Shown here one piece after another: positions 48,496-60,611 of a stretch of DNA of 64,000 nt (positions within the stretch are counted from its first letter, which is position 1; each line of letters begins with the position of its first letter). A program made the translations under genes and the position numbers. The notes below the pieces were generated by a model. That model had not been told where the DNA came from and searched no databases. It saw nothing but the letters and a program-made list of their open reading frames with translations. The stretch lies in contig SSBO01000007.1 in the NCBI GenBank assembly GCA_005281725.1, positions 4,160,402 through 4,224,401 of the forward strand, written 5' to 3'. The stretch is from Wuchereria bancrofti. Lineage: Eukaryota; Nematoda; Chromadorea; Rhabditida; Onchocercidae.

Positions 48496-49462
48496 AGCTG
48501 AAGAAGGCACCGCCCCTATTTCCAAAGTAAATTAAGAATGATAATTAATGTGAACTGAGAAGCAAGTAATAATTAGATGAAATAATATGCCAACTACAGC
48601 GGTGTCTATTTAATGAATTGTTAGAGTGGACCGCACAACCGCAGTCGCAATGCAAAAGCTTGCGCTGACGCTTCACAGTCGCACAGTGTTGCCATCCATA
48701 GCTTACGAGTCGGTAAGCGAGCGTCCGCCTCTCTTCTTTCACTATATGGTGGACACCCTTTACAAACTATTTGTTGCGGCACAGTTAAGGATAGATGTAA
48801 AACAGCCGCGCAGCGTGCGTTTGTAATCTTGGCCACGTACATCAAACCGCAATCACCATCCAAATTCGTTCCCGACAATAAGTACCCTAATCCCTCGGTG
48901 TCCCTCAACCACGCACTTTGCGAACGGCACGAACACCCGCTGTGCAAATCTTAATTTCACTGGTGATATTTTTGAAATGTTAATTAGCAAATTTAATTTT
49001 CATGGTGTCCTGGATTGCACTGTGAGGTGTGAAAGAATATACATATAGCAGATTCACGTTCACATGCGTGAGTGTGCAATTTAATAATTGAAGTCTACGA
49101 GAATGCGGCTAGGATGGGCTTTTATTAATCCTAATATTTTTACCTTTCAATAGACTTTTCAATCATTAGATGCTCTTTTTAAAAGAAGAATGTCACGCTG
49201 ATAGTATATCTTTTCTTATCAATAGCTCCGATTCTAGATAGGTTGTAAATCATATCTGTCAATCTGTGGAACTTTAAAACTGTAACTGCTATTAATTTCG
49301 TTTGAATTGGATGCTATCAATTTCGATACAGCTGAAATTGAATGAAGTGAAATAGCCATCAGTGATAACAGTCTTTATTTTTTGATTTGTATCAAACAGA
49401 AGTTGAATTCCAAATAAGTCTGCTAACTGAAAAACTGATATAAGACCATTACAGTGAATTGG

Positions 49463-49530
49463 TGGTGGCGCAGTTGGCTGGGAGTTGGCATGAGTGAAGC
49501 TTCTAGCAAGAGGTCACAGGATCTGGACAA
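49463..49530 (+). repeat. tRNA-like (SINE-like or decayed tRNA) segment
   Basis: TGGCGCAGTTGG is an exact match to the RNA polymerase III A-box consensus. About 45 bases later GGTCACAGGATCTGGAC resembles a degraded B box. The stems do not close into a cloverleaf, so it is not a functional tRNA. A tRNA pseudogene or tRNA-derived SINE head is likely. Confidence 0.35.
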
Positions 49531-50681
49531 AAGGCAGAATTTTGGTATTAGGTTGTTCACTAATTTAAGCTTGGTAGATCCTGGAGAACCTTAGCTTATT
49601 TTAATCTATTTGGTTGTTAAAATGCTGTCATGGATATGGACCATCGGCTAGGCTCTGCTGTCCTCTAGCTTGTTATCGGTGTTACGCGGCTACTTTGGTT
49701 TGCTAAGCTGAAGCCAATATATTACTTCATTTTGAAAAAGTCTTTTTTGAAATATTGGCTACCAAATTTTAGGTCAAGCGCTGCATTCGTAAATTCGGAA
49801 TAATTTTTTCAAGTTTCAGTCATGGTACAGGCATCCATTACTGTCATCTCATTGTCGCATTTGGTACAATGTTGTCAAAGGTCGACACTTCTTTCTTCCT
49901 TCTACCATTATCTTATCATAATAGTGTCATTCGGATAAATATTTGCGGAGTGTTTTTCGAATAAATATTTGATTAAACTGGACATTTGGAAATAACCAAA
50001 ATTCAGTCATAGAGTGGACATAAACTGTTCGACAGCATTTGTAGTATTTTCGCAATTGAAATGCGCGCTAACCCTGTGATATTATCTATCCCCTTGGAGT
50101 GTAGCTCCTTTCATTTTTCTCAACGATCAGAAATCTTCGATTACTCTGGATTTTGATTATTTTGCGACAGAAAAATTAGGAGCTGATGAAAATGTTTGAG
50201 CGTTTTCAATTTGACCAAAGCGATAGTTCATAAGTCAAGCTTAAATACGAATGTAGTGTCCAAGTTATCATGCTGCAGGAGCTTGTCGCTACACAAAAAT
50301 ATCGTTCTGCATTCATGCAAATTAAATGGCGTATGTTATCTGAGGAGGGTATGGTGCATTTCTATCAAGTTTTGAGGATTGAGTAGGAACAAAACCGACG
50401 ACATCCTTCAATAGTCACTTCCGCAAAGATCTCCTGACATTGGACTTACCTTGGCTTTTTTGTATTCTCTTCAGCCTTGCCTCAACCCCGCAAAACAGCT
50501 TTTCTTCGGGCGTATGGTCACAGCTGACATCAGTTATTCTTTTTTATTCAATAACTGAGCAATCTCTAACGTTCATTCAACAATTGATTTTTTTGCTACT
50601 CGGAATTATGAAGTACGAGCAAGAGATCCACAACGACGAATGAGTGTGATCACATCTCAATTGCGTTTGCAAAAACCCGTC

Positions 50682-50769
50682 TGCCCCATGGCAGGCTCGA
50701 ACTGCCGACCTTCGCATCTCCCAGCAGCACTTATAAGTACGACGCGCTAACCAACTGCGCCAATGGGGC
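50682..50769 (-). tRNA. tRNA-Ile (anticodon UAU) with 14-nt intron
   Basis: Read on the minus strand the 88 nt fold as follows. Acceptor GCCCCAT pairs with ATGGGGC, discriminator A. D stem GCGC/GCGC with loop AGTTGGTTA. Anticodon stem TCGTA/TGCGA with loop CTTATAA, so the anticodon is TAT. T stem GGCAG/CTGCC with loop TTCGAGC. A canonical-position intron of about 14 nt (AGTGCTGCTGGGAG) follows base 37. Both A box (TGGCGCAGTTGG) and B box (AGTTCGAGCCT) are intact. tRNA-Ile(UAU) commonly carries an intron in animals. A 69-codon antisense ORF here is a by-product of the tRNA. Confidence 0.93.
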
Positions 50770-53700
50770 ATGTTAGATTCCTTCATTTTACATTATATCA
50801 GACACGATTCGATTTTAATTAGTATTACATTTAAGGAATGTTTAGATTACTCAAAGTCTTGTGGACGACACGATTGCCAAATATAAAATGAATCGCATTT
50901 AAATGGAAATGAAACAATACCTTACACAAAAAAATACGCAGGCATTTCCAAAGCATTAAAATTGTATTCTAACTTCATAGTTGCTTATTAATTAAGGGGA
51001 CACAATGTAAATTGAAATGAAAACATGTTATCGTAATACTGTGTGAAACATATTCGATTAGAAGATTCATCGTGACTTTTCAAATCCTCTCAAATTTTCA
51101 CACGTTTTATTACGTGCAATGCAGGGTGCAGTGACATTCTATTTTCAACTTAAGTACTATTTTCGCTTGCAAGCAAAAAACCAAAGACCATCAGCAAAGG
51201 AATAAATTAAACCAAATAAACCATTTCACTCTCTTTTCATTTAGGTAAGTCAAATTAAAAAAAGCACTATTTAACATTCATTTGTTTCAAATTTATATTA
51301 AACAATTCATAAACGACATAAGAGATATTCCTTTTAAGTTCCATCCAATGACACTTACATATGTAGTTGAACTTGAGTTTTTTGTTTCTGGATTTCATTT
51401 TTCTCTTCCAGTTCTGGATATTTGCATATATGTTGATGGTCGGAAGGTATAGATATTGAATTCATATAACCATGTTAAGCGATGGCTTCATTTCTAAAAG
51501 TCATAATGAATTAATCTTCACTCTTTTACTTGCTGTAATATTTATAATTTCTAAAAGTCGTAATATCGAAATTTAGTTGCTGTAAGGTGCTTCGTAAGGA
51601 TGATATCAGCTGCCTTTCTAGTATTGTTAATTTCCTGTCTATTTATCAAACGACTGAATAAATATGAAATAGGAGGAAAGTTAAGCATTAAACCAGTGAA
51701 ATTTTTATGTTAAGCGGTGGCTTCATTTCTAAAAGCCGTAACATCGAAATTTAGTTGCTATAAGGCGCTTCGTAAGAAGTTAAGAATGACAGTGATCGGA
51801 ATAATTTTAATTATACTGCATTCTATTGGTATTTGTTGCACACAGTATTGTCAAGGACAATTAGAAATAAATTTAAAGCATCTATGGTTTAAGGCGGTAT
51901 TAATTTCTGGCATTTAGAAAATATAAATTTTGATAATTTGGAATGTCACAATTTAAAATTAAATTGTACAAATATATTAGCCTTCTTGCTTATACATCAT
52001 AACGGTGAATGATGCGCACAGGATGATGCATTACATTTTTAATTCCACTCTCGATTCTGGGTGGAAATCTCTTTCCGGATGGAAAGTTTCAACTTTTTTT
52101 GTGCATTTGTCCCTCCATACTATCAAAAAATTTCTCTAAGGCAGTGTATAAATTTCAGTGAAGAGTTTAGATCAATTTTTTAGGTCGTGAGCATTGAAGA
52201 AGTCCGAAGATAGATTTATATTCGTTATATAAATTGAGAGATAATCGAAAATGAATGTAATAAGTAAGCAGCAGATTTCGTTTACAGTATTACAAACGAA
52301 TGCATTGTACCGGACAAACAACAAGTTCCTCTTCTTGCAGTATGAGCCGAATACTTACTGGCAAAGAATCAACTGTTGTCAGTGTGAACTGTCCACCGCA
52401 TAAGTTTTTTTTTTTTTTTTTTTCGTACATTTAATGTTAATATTACTCGAAATAAGAATTAGAAAAGCAAGCAACTCCAGAAAAAGTAAATTTTAGCAAA
52501 GAAGTTAATTGTCAATTTATGACATCAAAAGAAAGCGGGTACTCATGTCAGTACTATAAACAATCAGTAACAGGAGAACTTACACAGTTTTGCTGCTGTT
52601 TCGGGTAAAGAAAATTTCCAATATTTAGCGATGATAGTTCAGGAAAGATTGTCACCTTGGAATTAGTTACTATCAAGGACAATTTATAAAAAGGATTTTC
52701 TCAACGAGCTCTACTGCAATCAATTCCCTGATTCCTCATTAAGATAAACCTAGGACAACAATGAATTAGGCAGAATTTGAAAAAAAACAAAGCATTTGAA
52801 AAATTTGAAAGCTAGATAGTAAATAAATGACAGTGTGTTTTAGCAAGGAAAACTTTCATAAAAAATACCGTTAATCATTACTTTTTAAGAAAAAGCTGTT
52901 ATCAATCGATAAATCGCTTAGAATATGAGCAACGTTCATTACGTCACTTGGCTGTGGATCCGATAACGGCTGTATTCTTTGTATTTACGTTCCTTATCAA
53001 TATTGTAACAATTAAATTGTTTCATAATGACTTAACAAACGCTGTCGTATTAATCTATCAGATGCATTCCGGTATAACATCATCTAAACTTCTGCAACCA
53101 GAACACAAGTCGCTACAAAATGTGGAAGAAGTTAGACTTTCTTTCTCATTCAATTCTTCACGATAAATTTCACAATACATTTGTGTAACAAACCGAGTAA
53201 AACTTTGAAGTAAGCAGCAAATCACTGGCCTTAATAGAAGTTTAAAAAGCAACAAATAAATCAAATCAATATTGATTGCGGTCTGCTTTTAATTTGGCTT
53301 TGATATCAAAATACAAATTTTGGTCCAAGTTGTAACCGTAAGAACTATGTTAAATCATTTCTCTAATAATAATAATAAGTTACTGGACTGATAGTGTACC
53401 AATCGTGAGATCATTTGCTTAGGTTACAGATCATCTACGCTTCATTAGGAGTCACAAATTTCAACTGAATAATGGAACAACACAAATGATTGCACGCCTC
53501 TTGGCGTCAACTTAACAAATCCACGTGTGGAATAATTGTTGCGTTTGATCCATTTTGAAAGAGCATATCGTACTGCACAAGCCAAACGAAGATTTTTGAA
53601 TAGCACTAAGACTTAATTAGTTAATAAGAAATTCAGAACTTTAGTAATGTAAGTACCACGTTTTTTGCAGAAAGTTATCTCGTGGAAAACACATACGCTA

Positions 53701-56467
53701 ATCACCACGAAAATGATAACGCTTTTAACGCAATCAAGAAAGAACAAACAAAATGTTAACGATGATACTAAGTCTGGACATAAAAAGCTCGGAATGAATG
53801 AGAGTTGTCAGGAAGGAAAGCAATATATGGAAAGTCAGACGTTGACAGAACATTATTGTAGAAGTGAGCGACTACTTCGACAGGTTGCTTCATTACTGGC
53901 ATACTTCAATCACAGGTAGATCATTTATTAAATTTATTCTATTACAGGAATGGTATAGATATAATACACTGATGAAAATTAGTTACTCACATTGGCGTGC
54001 TCGAGAACGGAATCAGGTCGGGAAACAAATGCGTAGAACACTGAAACATCTCTTTGAGTTATGATGACATTTATGACTATCTCCTGCAATGTTTTCGAAT
54101 TGCAAAAAAAGAAAAAAAAAAATCAGTATGAACATTACAAAATCGTTGCGTGATTGAACAAGTCGTATTCTTAAAACGGTAGGAAGCGTAATGCTCCGTA
54201 AAGTTTACATATAAATTCCTCAAGAAATTCGAAGATCTGCGTATAGCGTGGAATAGCAACATCGTATTAGTGTGAAATCGAATGCATCCCTTTGTATAAT
54301 TGGGTATTTCCACTATGCACCAACCTAAGATTTGGATCTGAGGTTCAGGATAACTTGTTTCATCACACTTCAAAAGAAAAAGCAGGATCTCTATCGTCAT
54401 CATTTGAAGAATTCGAATTAAACTAGATGATTTTTTTTTTCAAAAACTGAAGATTTACACTCTTATATTGAATGATCATTCACAGCTGTTAAAGCAGTTA
54501 TGATCAGTATCAGGAGGGCTCCACTATTGCTACCTACTATCAATAACGATGATTACAGTGACGATTATTAACAAAATGACTTTGTTCATGACAGTGAAAT
54601 GCCAATACCTGTTGAACTAACATCTAGACCGCAACCTTAAGATGATGAGTAATTGGATTCGAGAATGTTCTATATTCCCTTCAAACCTTTGAAAACATTC
54701 ATTCCAATTTCTAATTCACAAAGTAGTAATAAACATGTAATTATTATCCCCTTATTATACAGAAATAACAATTATTTCCTACCTTTCTTAAATCACTTAT
54801 AAATGGTTTTTGGTTTCGGTTCAACATCACTGCTACATTTTTGAAAGGAAAAGAATTCTCGATCTCCGTATTGGGAACAATAAGCCGAAAGTTGAAGTAC
54901 GAAATGAGTAGTATCAGAAAAGTGGAACATTTATTTCTTGGTGAGTTTATAAGGCAAAGAAGTAAATAGAAGCAATTAACAAAAGATCATATAAATTTAA
55001 AAAATGCTGTAGATGTTACTGCTTTGTAAAAAATTTATAGCGAAATCATTCAGGGATGATTTGAGGAATGAAAGAAGCATAGACAAGCTAATAGACAATG
55101 CAAATTTACATGAAAAACAAGAATTGTATCATCGAGTGCAGTAATCTAAAGTGTGCAGAACCATCATGCAAACATGAACTTATTATGGATGTCATAAAAT
55201 ACGCGTGAATCTAAATGAAGAAAACTCCGCTGATCTTTTCAGTAAATTCAGAAGCAGCTCAATTTTCCATAGTGTAGTCAATGACGATCATATGAAAGGT
55301 GAAGAAAGCACTACCCCATATCTATTTTCACTTTTCATAAACCATTTACAACCGGATATTGTTATACTACTTGGTTATAAAGGTGAGCTAAGCTATGGTT
55401 AATAAATTCAGTTATTCTGTTTAAAAAACAGTTATTCTGTTTGTCATTGCAGAGGATGACAGCAACTCACAGTTTTATCTTTAGAGGATTGACAGTTACT
55501 GAGACAGTAAGAATATCAATAGTAGTGGACTTTCTACTTTGCTTGCTGTTCTATATTTAATAAGATTCAGATGAAAATACGTGAGAACAGTTAAACCGAG
55601 TGATAAGCTTGAACGACAAAGGTGATTTCATCAATTCCTAGTTCTTTTCATTCTGTCTATTTTGACCTTAAGTATGCAGCAGATAAAATCGTCAAGGCAA
55701 CTGAAACAAATAAGAGTACTTAAAAAGAACCATTGTTTTTCTTTCGCTATGCGTTCAAAGTTTTCGAAATGATGGATGCTAAGTCAGTAATTCATTCTTT
55801 CTGTTCAAATATAGGAAAGAACATTTTCAAAACACTCGGACAAGCGAAAGTTGTTTATATTTTGTCTTCGTTGAAACGTCCCTATGTGCACGACCTTACT
55901 ATCTCTTAAATTTTAAATATAATAGAAATTTTTTAGAAATTAAGCTTATGCTCATTTTTGCTTTAAAATTTTGAACACACTATTTGATATAAATTGTTCG
56001 ATAATTATATGTGAACAACGGGAGCTAAAGAAATATCTAATATCACGATACATAAGGCACAAGAATATATCACAGACTTTCAATAACAAAATAAATCAGC
56101 AAAAAATCTCGTTAAAATGAAACAAAAACTACAGGATGAGAAAAAAACGAAAGGAAAAAAGATTAAAACAAGGGTGGAAAGGAAAGAACATTAACATGGA
56201 TAAGAATAGATGTTTTACTACAACAAAAAAGAATTGCCTGGTTATAAGAAAATTGGCAAAATAAAGGCATGCTATTCTACTACTTTCAAGGCATATCTCT
56301 GACAACCACTAAACTGATAAAGAAGTGAAATGAATACCACAATCATACGAAAAGGTGAACTGTAGCGAGAAGACAGAAAAAAATATCACAAAACTTGAAA
56401 GGAAGAAACAAACACATCTAAAAAACCATGGATAACTATATGTCCAAAAACTAATATACCTATAAAA
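50770..56467. other. Gene-poor AT-rich region
   Basis: About 5.7 kb without a supportable gene. It contains the diverged direct repeats at 51472-51778 and a 19-T run at 52405-52423. Several short ORFs (for example 52948-53166, 53665-53919, 53864-54064) have some splice-like ends but no consistent frame or family. Confidence 0.45.
51472..51778. repeat. Diverged direct repeats (three partial copies)
   Basis: Copy A 51472-51507, copy B 51547-51600 and copy C 51708-51778. C matches A over its first about 30 bases and B over its last about 53. B and C differ at five positions in 53, all of them transitions. Confidence 0.75.
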
Positions 56468-58892
56468 TCACTGCATTCTTAACTGATAATCTCCATTTTG
56501 TGTGACATAACGAACCCATGGTAACGCCTGATATCCACTCTTTTCGATAATTTTCAAGTAACGAACCTAAACAGTTCTCGTAGAATATAAAGTGAAAAAT
56601 AAAGTAGATTAAAACAACTGCACAAATTTTAGTGAAAATACCAGAAACCAACCTGAAGTCCACTCGTTGTAAAATATGGAATTTCAAATTTTACTGAAAT
56701 TGGTGGTTTTCTCTCTGTCTCCTCACCTATAATCGAGGGTAAACAAAAGTGCGCACGCATCAAATATTCACGACCACCTGGAAATCATTTGTTTCTTTGT
56801 TTATAAGATCAAAAACTATTATATTTTTGAGAAAAGCACTCCAAAAAAATAAAATCTGAAATAAGAAATTCCAAACGATAACCAGGGAAACTCCGAATCA
56901 TCCAAACAAACGCACTGAGCTCAGGAACATATTTTATTGAACCAACAGAAGTTTTGAATTTAGGTGAATCTGCATCACTAGGCACAGGTATAATGATCTC
57001 CACATGATTTGCAATAGACTGACGTTTGAACTGAGATTTTGCCTGGACATGGATGGTAAGTGATTATGACTTTTTTAACTTTAAATTCTTTAACGGCAGT
57101 AAATCACTATATATATAAAAAGACTATGTATGTCAACTATGTCAACGCGTCATTATTTGAAAGTGGCAATAAAATAAATCACCTTCACCATATATTCAAC
57201 TCTAGAATGAGCATGCTTTTCTATGCAAGATTCCACCCAAATTAATGGCTTTACAGTTGTTGTTAAGCGGTAATTCATTAGTTCAAACTCTCCATCCGGT
57301 GGTACAAAACTTATGGTACGATCGTTTTCAAATCGAGATAATCGTACACACTGATGGAATTTCACATCTTCTAATTCTACAGCTTTACCTCGGCCTCCTA
57401 AAAATCGGTTTTAAGTTTCTAATATATCGAACACAGGGTATGCAGTTTGATGATATCATTGAAATTTTTAACAGACGGATACAAAAATAATCTAGATAGT
57501 AAAATAAAATCTAAATGAAAAATATACTTGAGTATGTTTGGAAAACGACTTTATCATTAAGTCCAAGACGTAATTCAGGCATTCCGGAAAGAAGTACTCG
57601 CATTTTAATCGTTCCAACGACTTCGCTTCGCAATACGGAGCCAGAAGCATTAACCTAAGATAAATTTTATATAAAAGTGTTCATATTCAAGAGCCTCAAT
57701 TAGTCTCTCGATATCAATTCTAAGCTCACCAACATATTAACTGACTCGATAACATCAAGAAAAACTTCATTTTTACGATATTTCAAACCATCCGACCGCC
57801 AAGAGACTGCATTCGTTACCGCCATTGGCGGTCTCGGAGCAATATCGAGCATATATCGTTCTTGTGTGATGTACCTAAACAACCTGGCTATTGCTGATTG
57901 GAACATAAGTTTGTATCCATTTTTATGATATACTAAAGAAATTACTCTTGCAAAATTCGACTCTCCGTTGTTTGGGGATAACCAAAATCCATCATCTCAT
58001 CCAGGAGCTCATAGAAAACGACAAAATTATCTCGTACTGACTCTTCTTCAAAATCCTTAAAAGATCAATAAATGAATATATCAAAATATTTAAAACATTC
58101 AAGTGAACCGTTACAGTCAATCCACAGAAGAAACAAACCTTGAAATATTCACTGAACACTTCAATACACTTATAAAGGAAAGCGAGCATCATTGCAACAT
58201 TAACATTTTTCTTTGATATTGAAACGACTAAAAACAAAAGCCCAATGATGAATGTAAAATTAGAGAATATAAAATTAAAACTGTCTAAATATCTTTTCGT
58301 CCAGTTGAAAAAAGTCACAGTTACTTCTCAGGTATTAGAATTATATTTGTGCGAATGTTTCATATATATATATATATATATTATTGTTGTATCAGATACA
58401 AATCATTTTCTAAATTCAATAAATCATATACTTTTTTCGAAGTTAAACAACACTGACGATTTGAAATATAAAAGAATTATGATGGAAAATTTCCCTATTA
58501 AAAAGTCGCAAAGGAAAGTGAGACTTACGAAATATGTTGAGATGCTTGACGTAAACATAGCTGATATCATGCTTTTGCAGTACTGGAGCTAAAAGACCTT
58601 CATCTTCTTTCTCCATCAGCAGAGGCATGAAGGAATCAATCACGGACATTTCCACGTCCCCCCGATAATTCCGTGACATTATCACCTACATGAAACAATT
58701 TTTTTACTTGATTGCTACATAAGAAAATGTTTCATCATAATTCGAATAAAAAGTTCATTAGTCCTACCATCCTACCACGCTGCTATAAATTGCATATCCA
58801 GTGGCTCTCATAAAAGATTGCATATTCAGTGGCTAGCGAAAAAAAGTTACATTTCCTTTCAAGTCCAAAATAAAGATAGCTGAACAGGACAT
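56468..58892 (-). CDS. AP1M1: AP-1 clathrin adaptor mu subunit (UNC-101/APM-1 type)
   Basis: Medium chain of the trans-Golgi/endosome AP-1 adaptor; it binds YxxPhi and similar sorting signals. Ten exons on the minus strand (58892-58851, 58685-58529, 58227-58139, 58055-57946, 57874-57730, 57654-57528, 57397-57183, 57042-56883, 56777-56653, 56566-56468) give 422 aa, the family length. The longin-like N-domain starts [27 protein letters not shown]. Then [17 protein letters not shown] and [20 protein letters not shown]. The mu homology domain shows [37 protein letters not shown] and [16 protein letters not shown], and ends [13 protein letters not shown]. These segments distinguish AP-1 mu from AP-2 mu. 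The first exon encodes only 14 residues. It faces away from eIF2B beta. Confidence 0.95.
58361..58381. repeat. (TA)n microsatellite in AP-1 mu intron 2
   Basis: About ten AT units between exons 2 and 3 of the AP-1 mu gene. Confidence 0.85.
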
Positions 58893-60611
58893 GACTGTTT
58901 CTCTCTCGATAATCGTACCGTCCCTATGTAGATATCATCAAACAGTAAATTATAACCTGAAATATCAACAGAACAGTAAATTATATCTAAGGCAGTACTG
59001 AAATGACTTAATGAGTTAAGACCTACATCAGCATCATTATCAACAATATTCCTCAACTTAAGCCTACCCATCTATACTGTAACCACACTGTAACGCTTAA
59101 CATCTCAATGCATCACACGTAGTTGAAGGTACAGTCTTGAGTCGTAAATTTTAATTCACTACGCCTCAACTCAAATATATTCATTAATCGGAAATCTTTC
59201 TTGCCGAGAAATAAATCCATACATACAGAGTAGAAATTTGTGCCACGAGACTTAATTAACTCTTGAGAAGCAATTTCTGCAGACTTTTTTAGTGAAACAA
59301 GTTGTCGAGACGACTAAATAAACATATAAAGTAAAACTAGGGTTGTCCTACTTTTACAACATTGATTGTGTGTCTGATACGTCTTGGAAAATTCGCAAAC
59401 CAGTGCGAACTGAAGAAGACGCAGTTTTCCATGCATTTCATTAATTTACTGAACATAATTCTCAATGGTTTCGCCGATATTCCAAAAGTTTTAGTGACTG
59501 CCACAGAGTAACTTAAGGGAGTGTTCTGGAGTTTCTCGCTTCAACCTAAAGTATCATCGATGGTTTGTCCATAGTTTGATCAAGAATTGTTTTCCTTTTT
59601 AAACATGATTGGTACTCTGATTTGTATTCCAGAAGAGCAATTTTGTTAACTGATGACTTATAAGATAACCATTTTGTGAGCTTTTTTCACTTTTCTAATG
59701 CCAAATGACCGAGGAAAACTATGATTAAGTTTTCCGTTAACTTGCTAAGAGGATCAGCTTCAATAACTACTTTCAACCGCTCTCTGTCAACATTCGATGA
59801 CCTGTCACTACGGCCCTCATCTCTAATATTCTCATTACACACAGTTTCTGTGCTAAAGATGTGGTTAATATGGTGAGTTGTTATCACTACTTTGTGGATA
59901 GATTTAAATTAATTAAAGAAATCATTCAAATTTGCTTCTTATCTAACCTAATCCCCTTAATTCCAAGCCCTTCTTACTTCACGCCTCCCTAGACATATAT
60001 GTACCCCTAACATCTTATATCCAATGCCACGACCCCTAAAAACAAAACACAACCAAATCCCTCTCACAGACACCTCAAAATACCGATCGGCCCATTAGCA
60101 ACTCTTTAGCTGGCGGTAGATTAGTTGTATCAATTTTAGTAAGGGAAGTAGATTTTGTTTGTTGTGGCTAGGATGATTTCTCGTGTCACTTTTAATCTCC
60201 GCACACTTCATATTATCAACCCGTTATCCTTCTCAGTATCACCAAAAATCACTATCATCATTAATACTTCTACAACTCTCGACCACTAAAATGGAGAACT
60301 TCATTTCCCTTTTTTCTGTCCCGTTTTTCCGTTCTAACATGACATGAACGTATTACAGTAGTAGTAGTGTATATTGTAGTCGGACAAAAATAAGTTTTCC
60401 TGTATATCAAAAATAAATGTTTTCATTGTGTTTATAGCGCACTTTTGAAAACAGTAATAGTAATAGTAGTAATTATTGTTGTTGTTCTTTTTCTTGTTAA
60501 ACACCGTGTCGTTATGCAGTAAAGGAAACGCGGTCATTTCGTATCTATCTATCTTATCATTTCAGGTGTCTAAAACAAGAACGTCCGCAAATTATATATT
60601 GTAGTCGGATA
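58893..60611. other. Divergent spacer between AP-1 mu and eIF2B beta
   Basis: About 1.7 kb, presumably two promoters. It holds short GTA/GTT trinucleotide runs near 60356-60367 and 60451-60485. A 15-base direct repeat (TATATTGTAGTCGGA) occurs at about 60371 and 60596, just before the eIF2B start. The 59687-59887 ORF on the minus strand has no family character. Confidence 0.45.

Larger units (their letters stand above)
48032..50681. other. Lamin 5' flank and gene-poor region
   Basis: Contains a (TA)n microsatellite (about 48200-48219) and a purine GAGA-rich stretch (48447-48495). A relatively GC-rich segment (about 48610-48950) has ORFs on both strands but no family match. A tRNA-like A-box element lies at 49463. 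No protein gene is supported. Confidence 0.45.

Noticed and set aside
48621..48947. 108-codon minus-strand ORF in the GC-richer stretch upstream of lamin
   Set aside because: The opposite strand is equally open, and neither looks like a protein family. Local base composition explains the open frames.
50577..50786. 69-codon minus-strand ORF with Trp and Arg
   Set aside because: Its best part is the tRNA-Ile gene itself read as codons; the cloverleaf explains the conservation-like composition.
53665..54064. Two overlapping ORFs with good splice-like ends (TTTTTTGCAG, CACAG|GTAGAT, TATTACAG)
   Set aside because: No combination of donor and acceptor keeps one frame through both; each join soon meets a stop.
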